Part shown: one piece after another, positions 37,001 through 42,496 of the stretch
Layout: every line of letters begins with the position of its first letter
Numbering within the stretch: position 1 is the stretch's first letter
From: Rhodothermales bacterium
Lineage (GTDB): Bacteria; Bacteroidota; Rhodothermia; Rhodothermales; UBA10348
NCBI GenBank assembly: GCA_017643395.1
Contig: JAEPNP010000001.1
Coordinates: forward strand, 393,806 to 457,805
Direction: 5' to 3'
Length of the DNA stretch: 64,000 nt
Notes under the pieces: generated by a model
Seen by the model: the letters and a program-made list of their open reading frames with translations, nothing else
Told to the model about the DNA's origin: nothing
Databases searched by the model: none
Made by a program: the position numbers and the translations under genes

Positions 37001-38519
37001 CCAACTGGCAAGTCTGGGGGCGTTTCTGGTGCGCCTCGACTACGCAAGCCTGCCCCCGGCGGCGACCCCATCGAGTGAGGCCGTGGCTGCCGTGTCTGTG
37101 CAGTCCGAAGGCCAGCAGGTTTCGGGGGTGGATTTCGGCTACGAACTGGACCAGACCACTGCCTCCCTGTTCTGCTACGCGGTGGCCGACCAGGGAAGCG
37201 GGCTCGGCGACGGGGACGTGCTGACCCGCATCAGCAAAGGCTCCCTGCTCGAGACCACCGTAGGGGTCATGGGCTCGCAGTTGGTGGAGGCCATGGCATT
37301 CAACCCGCAGCAGACGACGCTCTACGGCGCGAATGGTCGCCGGTTTGGTTCCATCGATGTCGTCACCGGGGCATTCACTGAGATCGGCCGGTTTGGAAGT
37401 GGGTCCGGTCTGGCCGGAAACGTGACCTTCAGTGATGTGGACGGACTCACGTTTGACCCGAACACGGGCATCCTGTATGCGGCCGTTCGACGATCGGGCG
37501 CGACGGACTTGCTGATTCAGGTGGATCCGAATACCGGTGCGGCAGTGGCCGGGGCGTTCTCCAGCGGCGACTATGTGGAGATCGAGGCCATCGACGGCCG
37601 CGGCGACATCGACGATCTCGCCATCGACCCTCTGGACGGGCAGCTCTACGCCATTGCGAATGGATCCGGGTCGGGACAGGTGGTCCGGATTGACCGGGAA
37701 ACCGGTGCCTCTACGCTGGTAGCCAGCGTCAACGACGGCTCCCTGGAAGGACTTACGTTCGATGGGGACGGCACGCTGCTTGCCACGCGTGGCAGCAGTT
37801 TCCAGGAAGTGGTCGTGGTCAACCGCAGCACAGGCGCGACCTCCCTGTGGGCCTCACTCGGGGTCGACGGCCATCGTGACTACGAAGCCATCGCCTGCCT
37901 GACCAACGATACCAATACGACCGCCGGACGCGCTTACGCCGACATGAACATGTCCGGGGCCTTCGACGCGTACGATGCCGTGCTCCCCAATCTGGAGGTC
38001 TCTCTCTACAGAGACATGAACGCGGACGGACGACTGGATTCGGGCGATGCGCTCCTGGGCGTCACCGAGACGGACTTCTCCGGGAAATACACTTTCCGCA
38101 CTGCGTCCCAAGGTGACTTTCTCGTGACCACCTCGCGGCCCGGAGCTACCGTCCGCGGAGTGAAGCATCACGGATTCGGTCAGACGGCAGGAGCGGAAGA
38201 CTTTGTGCTGGAGATCGGATCGGCGACCTCGCAGGAGACCCCGGCTCAACTGCCGAAGGTGTTTGAACTCTTGCCGGCCTATCCGAACCCGTTCAATCCG
38301 ATCACAACCATAGGCTTCGACTTGCCGCAGTCTGCCACCGTGCGACTGGAGGTGTTCGACATGACAGGTCGGCGCGTTGCGTTGCTTGCCTCAGGCGCGC
38401 ATCCCGCCGGACGACATCAGGCGAGATTCGACGGTTCGCGATTTGCAAGCGGGATGTACTTCTACCGGCTGACGGCCGGTGCGCAGGTTCAGACCCGCTC
38501 GGTGATCCTGATGAAGTAG
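31077..38519 (+). CDS. Giant T9SS-secreted protein: copper radical oxidase + PA14/Ig/PKD + propellers + diheme cytochrome
   Basis: 2480 residues, with a signal peptide ending near ARA-QD. Domains in order: galactose-oxidase-like Kelch propeller (about 65-430) and its C-terminal DUF1929 domain (435-540); Ig-like (540-620); PA14 (624-770); Ig-like (787-870); PKD (873-955); YVTN-type propeller (960-1310); a cytochrome domain with CASCH (Cys1350, Cys1353, His1354) and CAACH (Cys1480, Cys1483, His1484) and the conserved GPYLHDGSAATL; Ig-like (1580-1660); a duplicated unit of propeller plus SdrD B-like domain (1665-2025 and 2030-2390); T9SS type A sorting domain (last 80, LLPAYPNPFNPITTIGFDL). Galactose-oxidase catalytic residues are matched: Cys134 (DMFCAHL), Tyr179 (RWYPTT), Tyr389-His390 (PRNYHSI) and His475 (TTHAVNTDQR). 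One uninterrupted frame. Confidence 0.93.
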   Translation: MRHFPRPAVLAVLTTVALSAPARAQDHNHETHAQSDAFWAAKARNHTGRYVIAAGPLVAQSPADLSELGEWSSVIEWPHVPVSAANLPDGRILTWSSNRTDGFPSGSEFTYASVWDPQTGSFVDTPNHTHDMFCAHLVMLPDGKLLVNGGRNHVKTTSVFDPDTGSWSQTFSMNHGRWYPTTVAMPDGTVFTASGSGQPNAADTAELLTPGSGWAELTGIDWGGISGQLGFESHWWPHLFLDPRGDIVHAGPTSIMHRVTVQGNGQLLEYGPWLPDAWYSKHAAVAMYDEGKILIAGGAGTAVADPATNRALIMDVNGATPVVTEIAPMQHPRRFASAVVLPNGEVLVVGGNTTGIKFSDDGTVLPVEIWSPDAGTWRTVAGISEPRNYHSIALLLDDGRVLSAGGGLCGSGCAANHQDGQVYTPPYLYDAAGALKPRPEILNAPSAVGYSQTFQIQATRDIDYFTMIKASSTTHAVNTDQRLVRLAVRSRSGDNYEVISHPNKNVLSPGYWMLFAVDTDGTPSTSMPVLVTEDLSASLLSIADQESRNLDTVNLQVQWFVPEGMTASFSATGLPPGLSIHAETGLISGTIAAGSTGLHAVEITLTAGQLQDTESFNWTVRDGGTGSILREWWSNIQGDELAGLRSDPRYPDSPSGTDYPDQFEAPTDIANFYGTRMRGFLHPLEDGLYTFWIASDNHGELWLSTSASPDDAQVIATVGHWTPSRDWEKYASQESAQVYLEAGNLYYIEAVHKEGAGGDNLAVAWQTPSRLREVIPGTFLSPFNGSPALANPGDQQDPVGTAVNLQLQAADPENEPLTFSASGLPDGLLLDTQTGMISGILATPGTFTVSAAVTDGTGLESVTFVWTVDSNTAPLAIAGVQSSPIAVGQAGSVSLSVSGPASFDVAWDFGDGTSTTGGAQASHTWSAPGRYQISAVVTAGPESAQVSFFQNVHPAETGQAGSRSSSIVLDASGRIWNVNPDNNSVTVTSANGQVRLAELPVGDNPVALSHAANRVFVVSRGSGTVTSVSTSSLGVVETFDMPFASRPYGIVVRPDGSEAFVALEGSGRVVRLDLSSGLAEQSSSLGPWLRHLALSGDGSRLYVTRFITPPIAGESTANVGTEGGGEVLWIRTSDLGLDRTTTLAYNDVVDTPDRARGIANYLAAPAVSPDGASLWIPSKFDNIFRGLQRDGEAREHDRLVRGGISVIDIPSGNERVADRLDVDDQSHPVASVFGPRGNVLFVAHSGSRAVTAIDPFLGQAITRIAVGRAPTGLALSADGRTLFVHNYMDRTVQSVNVTALTEGGSGVEAPVGQAISTVGIEALDAVVLRGKQLFNDAFDDRLSAQDYLSCASCHAGGAHDGRVWDMTDGGEGLRNTIDLRGRGGTDHGPVHWTANFDEIHDFENDIRGVFDGTGLLNNADFQATQDPLGPLKAGRSPDLDALAAYVASLRESGSSPFRMADGSLSAAAAAGLEIFRQLDCAACHSGTRFTDSPSLTLHDIGTLRASSGSRLGQPLTGIDTPTLRGVWATGPYLHDGSAATLGDAVQAHSGVSVSAGDLANLVAYLQAIDDEEAAAPSSGGPPVVDAIAEQSHLLEEAVSLVVTASEPDGDPVTFSASGLPPGLSMSPDGHITGAGTQAGAYTVTVRAEDIDGSDARQFTWRILQVDVPVESTCYLVADNSGAADVLTMVVDGQESRVGGTGTTRIEGIAYSPTLGSLYAADADRLGRLDTATGAFLDVGAFGSADGADGTRGVSDVDGMAFQPGTGLLFGSVAKSGEPDLLVVIDPVTGSVVPNHFGAGTGYVTIAPVDGVETLDDIAFHPTTGVLYGVGTTSGGTRLFTLNPVTGMTALVGVVDREIEGLGFTTDGRLFGTTGDNGRTIVEIDQITASTTAVATLGEGGTDYESIDCRGPQAEQRISGTVYFDENGDGVLGAGENGQANARLDLFRDLNSDDTLDAGDALLRSVTTAQDGTWSFQLASLGAFLVRLDYASLPPAATPSSEAVAAVSVQSEGQQVSGVDFGYELDQTTASLFCYAVADQGSGLGDGDVLTRISKGSLLETTVGVMGSQLVEAMAFNPQQTTLYGANGRRFGSIDVVTGAFTEIGRFGSGSGLAGNVTFSDVDGLTFDPNTGILYAAVRRSGATDLLIQVDPNTGAAVAGAFSSGDYVEIEAIDGRGDIDDLAIDPLDGQLYAIANGSGSGQVVRIDRETGASTLVASVNDGSLEGLTFDGDGTLLATRGSSFQEVVVVNRSTGATSLWASLGVDGHRDYEAIACLTNDTNTTAGRAYADMNMSGAFDAYDAVLPNLEVSLYRDMNADGRLDSGDALLGVTETDFSGKYTFRTASQGDFLVTTSRPGATVRGVKHHGFGQTAGAEDFVLEIGSATSQETPAQLPKVFELLPAYPNPFNPITTIGFDLPQSATVRLEVFDMTGRRVALLASGAHPAGRHQARFDGSRFASGMYFYRLTAGAQVQTRSVILMK

Positions 38520-38541
38520 TTCGATCCTGATGAAGTAGTTC
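38504..38541 (+). repeat. Perfect 19-bp tandem duplication at the stop codon
   Basis: gatcctgatgaagtagttc occurs at 38504-38522 and again at once at 38523-38541. The first copy holds the last codons and TAG stop of the giant gene; the second repeats them outside the frame. It looks like a recent replication-slippage event. Confidence 0.9.
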
Positions 38542-38570
38542 CGACGCGGCGGGGTACCTCCTCCATTACG

Positions 38571-38599
38571 AAAAAAACCCCGAACGTGGCCCCGTTCGG
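38571..38599 (-). terminator. Minus-strand terminator-like hairpin without an obvious gene
   Basis: 7-bp stem CCGAACG/CGTTCGG (38580-38599), followed on the minus strand by GG and seven T. The nearest leftward gene ends at 39030, 430 bp before it, so either that transcript is long or an unannotated leftward RNA ends here. Confidence 0.55.
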
Positions 38600-38646
38600 T
38601 GGAGACCGTCGCGTTTGTTTCCAAGCGTGACTTTCGGAGGAGTACC

Positions 38647-38808
38647 ATGAGTCCCACCCTTGCCTTGTTTGCCATCGCCTTGAATGTATTCGCGTTGGCT
38701 GCCTGTATCTGGATAATTGTCAGTCTTAGTGATCGGCAACCGGTGGACCCTGTGGGGGGTCCCCGCCGGGACCCCTCCCGTCACAGACCGCGCATGGCCC
38801 GTCTGTAG
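38647..38808 (+). CDS. Small single-span membrane protein
   Basis: 53 residues from the ATG at 38647, preceded by a good Shine-Dalgarno sequence (GGAGGA, 5 bases before). A hydrophobic helix spans about residues 4-26 (LALFAIALNVFALAACIWII) and the tail is basic and Pro/Arg-rich. I recognise no family. The strong ribosome-binding site and amphipathic layout argue that it is translated; it lies in a gap between the giant gene and a signalling cluster. Confidence 0.5.
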   Translation: MSPTLALFAIALNVFALAACIWIIVSLSDRQPVDPVGGPRRDPSRHRPRMARL

Positions 38809-38839
38809 ACGACGCAACCGCCTTTGGTGAGGGGTGACC

Positions 38840-39001
38840 CATGCCGGGGGCGGCACGACCTTGATTCGTTGACAAGCGCGGTCGGTGCGACTCGTCGTAT
38901 GGGGGTACGGGGGCGCGCCTTGTGGCCGGATGGTTGGAAGTACCGGATGAGGAGCCCGGGACACCTGACCAAACGAATCGGACGTGCCGTCCCCCGGCAT
39001 G
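38840..39001. repeat. 162-bp element bounded by a 26-bp imperfect inverted repeat
   Basis: CATGCCGGGGG-CGGCACG...GATTCGTT (38840-38870) pairs with AACGAATC...CGTGCCG-T-CCCCCGGCATG (38971-39001). The inner sequence can fold further (ACAAGCGCG with GCGCGCCTTGT). The stem is 28 bp downstream of the response regulator stop at 39030. It has no coding capacity and no T-run. It could be a MITE-like element or a long 3'-UTR hairpin. Confidence 0.7.
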
Positions 39002-39029
39002 CGGGATCGAGACGCCCGGTCTGGTGGGG

Positions 39030-39785
39030 TCAGTTGGAAATCACGCTTCCCGGGGTGACTTCCACCTCTGGAACCGGCTGCTGAACGGTGAGCAGGATGG
39101 CATCCGCACCGTCCCACCCAATCGAGACGGCATCGACCACATACTGGCGTTTGTCAATCAACATGAGCGCGGCACCGGAGCGTGGGTCCAGGTAGAGATC
39201 CAGCTGATCTCCAACCGCCCCCGCCAGATCAACGTGTAGCAACCCGCACCCCGCCGCGTTGGCATAGAGCAGGGCGAAGTCCGGATCCACCACGATGAGC
39301 GGCGTCGTTGTTGCCTCCGTCAGGGTTTGGAAGTCACGCCCGGACCCCGAGGCCGCCCTGAGCAGATTGTTCAGCTGCACCTGGATCTTGTGTCGGTTGC
39401 AGGCGAACTCGATCGCGTGCACCAGACTCCATCGGTTGACGTGGTCCTTGCGCAGAAAATCCTGTCCCCCCTTTTCCACAAGCCGGTACGACAGGTCGTC
39501 TTCGTCCGAAGCCGTCATTAGCACGATCGGTACCTGATCTGCAAAGGGTGCAAACTGGGCGAAGGTGTCGTCGGCTCCCGAACCCGGAAAGTGCAGATCC
39601 AGGAGCAGAACGTCCGGATTGAGTTCAGCCAGAGCGCTCAGCCCGGTCTCAATGGAGGACGCGCGCGTCACCTCATACCTGATGCCATGGGGGCCGGTGG
39701 AGGCTTGCAGGAAATGCTCGACAATGAGCGCGTCGGTGTCGTTGTCGTCCACCAGAAGAACCTGGCGGCGTACGCCGGACTGCAT
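39030..39785 (-). CDS. Response regulator with C-terminal PAS-like domain
   Basis: 251 residues. Receiver domain at about 8-130 with VDDND, phospho-acceptor Asp63 (LLLDLHFPGSG), TASDED and the conserved Lys in LRKD. The remainder (about 150-240) looks like a PAS sensor (TPLIVVDPDFALLYANAAGC). No DNA-binding output is visible, so it may work by protein contact, for example with the kinase encoded just upstream. Together with the genes to 41695 it forms a leftward signalling unit. Confidence 0.85.
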   Translation of the reverse strand: MQSGVRRQVLLVDDNDTDALIVEHFLQASTGPHGIRYEVTRASSIETGLSALAELNPDVLLLDLHFPGSGADDTFAQFAPFADQVPIVLMTASDEDDLSYRLVEKGGQDFLRKDHVNRWSLVHAIEFACNRHKIQVQLNNLLRAASGSGRDFQTLTEATTTPLIVVDPDFALLYANAAGCGLLHVDLAGAVGDQLDLYLDPRSGAALMLIDKRQYVVDAVSIGWDGADAILLTVQQPVPEVEVTPGSVISN

Positions 39786-39816
39786 GTGTTGAGGGGTTGA
39801 GGGGTGAGGGGGTCGA

Positions 39817-41271
39817 TCACGTCTCAGGCACCATTTCGCCGGCCGGAATCACCAGCGTGAACCGGCTGCCTGTACCCGGTTCGGAATCAATTTCGAGTTC
39901 GCCATGGTGGATCTGAGCCACGCGCTGGCAGATTGCCAGCCCCATGCCGAGGCCCTTCTTGTCGCGACCCAGTCGGGAAAACGGCCGCACGACCTTGGCC
40001 TTGTCTGCGGGCTTGAACCCGATGCCGTTGTCGGCCACCGTTATCCGGTGTTCCTCTTCCGTCCGCATCGCATACACATACACATTCGGCGCCCGTTCGG
40101 GGTGCCGGTAGCGAATGGCGTTTGAGATCAGGTTCTGGAAGAAGGCCGCCAGCAGCGTGGATCGGCCGAGCACGTCCGGCAGAGGGTCAATCTTGATCTC
40201 GGCGCCGGCGGCGTCAATATCCGCCGTCAGGTTGCGACAGACGTCCCTCACCACGCCTTCCAGGCTGACCCACGTCAGCTCTTCACGAGAGCCGGTCAGG
40301 CGTGCGTACCGGTACAGTTCGTCGATCAGGGCCTGCATGTGGGTGGAACTCTCCACAATGCGATCCAGAACGGGAGTCAGCTCATCGGAATGCTTCAGGT
40401 CATGCTTGAGCAGACTTACCAGGCCACGAATGGTCTTCAGGGGTGCCTGTAGATCGTGTGCTGCGGCGTACGCGAATTGATCGAGGGCCTCATTGCTGCG
40501 CTGGAAGTCCTGAAACCGGTCGGTGATGTCCTGGAAGACTCCGAACACCGACTCAACGTCACCGGTCACCGGATCCAGGGTCACTTCGCCCCGGCTGTGC
40601 ACCAGGCGCTCTTCCCCGTCGGCCCGGATCAGGCGAAGCTGGAATGAGAAGCCTTCCTTCTTTTCGATGGCCCGGTTGACGTAGTCCCGGACACGCCGCT
40701 GGTCTTCCTGGTGGTAGGCCTCGATCCCTCCTTTAAGCGGAGGGGTGCCGGAGCCGGGATCGAGCCCGTGGATGCGATACACTTGCGGTGACCAGTAGAG
40801 CTCTTCCGTAGCAAGGTCGATGCGCCAGTGGCCCACCTGGCCCATCTCTTCCGCCATCTCCAGCCAGCCCACCTGCTCGCGCATGCGTTTCTGCTCCGCC
40901 ACACGATCGGTGACATCCCTGGCAGAGGCATACAACTTGCCATCCGGGTACGGCGTGCAAAGCCAGTCCAGGGACCGGTAGCTGCCGTCCTTGGTCCGAT
41001 AGCGGTTGATGAACTTCAGGGTAGGCTGCCCCTGACGCAGCTTTTCGACCTCAGCCAGCGTGGCGGCTATGTCCTCCGGATGAACGAACTCCAGAAACGG
41101 CCGGGACAGCAGCTCGTCCATCGACCATCCCAGCAGCTCGGGCCAGGCCTGGTTCAACCAGTAAAAGCGGGCATCGGTACCAGCTACGCAGAACAGGTGC
41201 AGAGCGTCGTCGACCAGGCGATGGAAATCAACACCGTGCTCGGCAGCCGTGGCCTGCGCATCACCGGCCAT
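39817..41271 (-). CDS. PAS sensor histidine kinase, phytochrome-like type
   Basis: 484 residues. Two PAS/PAC units (about 15-135 and 145-260: HPEDIAATLAEVEKLRQGQ, YWSPQVYRIHGLDPGSG), then HisKA with His272 in AYAAAHDLQAPLKTIRGLV and HATPase_c (NLISNAIRYRHP, DNGIGF, GLGMGLAICQRVAQIH). The kinase core resembles those next to phytochromes (light/redox systems), but no chromophore site is visible. It overlaps by 11 bp the single-domain receiver gene at 41261, which is probably its partner. Confidence 0.92.
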   Translation of the reverse strand: MAGDAQATAAEHGVDFHRLVDDALHLFCVAGTDARFYWLNQAWPELLGWSMDELLSRPFLEFVHPEDIAATLAEVEKLRQGQPTLKFINRYRTKDGSYRSLDWLCTPYPDGKLYASARDVTDRVAEQKRMREQVGWLEMAEEMGQVGHWRIDLATEELYWSPQVYRIHGLDPGSGTPPLKGGIEAYHQEDQRRVRDYVNRAIEKKEGFSFQLRLIRADGEERLVHSRGEVTLDPVTGDVESVFGVFQDITDRFQDFQRSNEALDQFAYAAAHDLQAPLKTIRGLVSLLKHDLKHSDELTPVLDRIVESSTHMQALIDELYRYARLTGSREELTWVSLEGVVRDVCRNLTADIDAAGAEIKIDPLPDVLGRSTLLAAFFQNLISNAIRYRHPERAPNVYVYAMRTEEEHRITVADNGIGFKPADKAKVVRPFSRLGRDKKGLGMGLAICQRVAQIHHGELEIDSEPGTGSRFTLVIPAGEMVPET

Positions 41272-41695
41272 ACCTGCTCACCACCTGGTCCAACAACTCC
41301 ATGCTTACGGGCTTCTCGGCAAACTCCTTCACGATGCCGTAGGCGCGGGCGCGATCCCGGTCCCTGCGATCCACCGAACTGGTGAGCATCATCACGACCA
41401 CCGGCACGGGATCCAGAGAATCCTCGACCTCCCGGAAGGCGTCCAGGAACTCGAATCCATTCATGCGGGGCATGTTGATGTCAAGGATGATCAGCGTCGG
41501 CGGGAAATCGTCGCCCATCAAACGCTCGCCGGTTGCCTGGCTCCGAAAGAGCTCCAGAGCTTCCTGCCCGTCCGCCACGTCATACACGTCACCGAACCCC
41601 CCGTGACGTCTCATCAATTCCCGCGCCAGAAAGACATCCACCTCGTTGTCATCCACAACGAGCACGGACGCAATGCGGGCAGTCACTTCAGCCAT
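41261..41695 (-). CDS. Single-domain response regulator, Rcp1-like
   Basis: 144 residues, receiver only. VDDNEVD at the acidic pocket, phospho-acceptor Asp72 (IILDINMPRMNGFEFL), the Thr/Ser switch LTSSVD and Lys in FAEKPVS are all present. This form typically pairs with a phytochrome-like kinase by phosphotransfer, and the next gene (39817) is such a kinase with overlapping coding ends. Confidence 0.93.
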   Translation of the reverse strand: MAEVTARIASVLVVDDNEVDVFLARELMRRHGGFGDVYDVADGQEALELFRSQATGERLMGDDFPPTLIILDINMPRMNGFEFLDAFREVEDSLDPVPVVVMMLTSSVDRRDRDRARAYGIVKEFAEKPVSMELLDQVVSRYGR

Positions 41696-41808
41696 ACCTC
41701 AACAGACAGGAACGGCTGTAAACATAGGGCTTTGGCTCCGGAACCGCCCGATTCTGACCTTAAGGTTTCCTAAGGAACAAGTTGTGGTCTCGACTCCGTG
41801 ATCTCCGG

Positions 41809-42489
41809 TCAGGCCTCGTTCACGAACACGTTGCGGGCCACTTCACGGCCGATTGTTTTCTCGCCCGACTCCAGTTGCACGCGCAGGGGTCCATTGAACG
41901 GTTCCTTGCGCACGACGTGCACCCGGCTGTTGGGCAGCAGGCCCGTAGACTCCAGGTAGTGCAGCATTTCGGCATCTCCGTCCGACACGTGGTGCACCAC
42001 GACGGAGCTTCCGGGATCTACATCTGCAAGCGTCTGCGTCGCGGAGTCGGCAATCACCCCGTCCTTGGTGGGAATGGGGTGGCCGTGAGGATCGTGCGTG
42101 GGGTAACCCAGCATCTCGTCGATGCGCTCCTCGAATTCCTCAGAGATGTGGTGCTCCAGGCGCTCGGCTTCATCGTGCATCTCACTCCAGGAGAAGCCCA
42201 TGATCTCCTTGAGGTAGGTCTCGAGCAGGCGGTGGTGCCGGATAATCTCAAGCGCAATTTTTCGCCCTGGCTCCGTCAGGCGGACACCGCGATAGGCCTC
42301 GTGGTCCACCAGCTCCATGCGTGTCAGCCGCTTGAGCATCTTGGTAACCGTGGCGGACGACACCTCCAGTGACTGGGCCAGGTCGTTCGTACCCACGCGA
42401 CCGTCTCCCTGAAGCATGTAGATGGTCTTGAGGTAGTCTTCTGCTACCTGGCTCAGCATGCGGCCGGATCCGGGGGCCTCGTTGCTCAT
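41809..42489 (-). CDS. DtxR-family metal-dependent transcriptional regulator
   Basis: 226 residues. N-terminal winged helix (VAEDYLKTIYMLQGDGRVGT, LEVSSATVTKMLKRLTRMELVDH), a metal-binding dimerisation helix region (HRLLETYLKEIMGFSWSEMH, LEHHISEEFEERID with the HPHGHPIP-like loop YPTHDPHGHPIP) and a C-terminal SH3-like FeoA domain. Members (MntR, IdeR, DtxR) repress metal-uptake genes when Mn2+ or Fe2+ is high. It is the third gene of an operon with a TonB receptor, starting 7 bp after it; the operator-like palindrome at 45265 is probably its binding site. Confidence 0.92.
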   Translation of the reverse strand: MSNEAPGSGRMLSQVAEDYLKTIYMLQGDGRVGTNDLAQSLEVSSATVTKMLKRLTRMELVDHEAYRGVRLTEPGRKIALEIIRHHRLLETYLKEIMGFSWSEMHDEAERLEHHISEEFEERIDEMLGYPTHDPHGHPIPTKDGVIADSATQTLADVDPGSSVVVHHVSDGDAEMLHYLESTGLLPNSRVHVVRKEPFNGPLRVQLESGEKTIGREVARNVFVNEA

Positions 42490-42496
42490 GGTCAGA

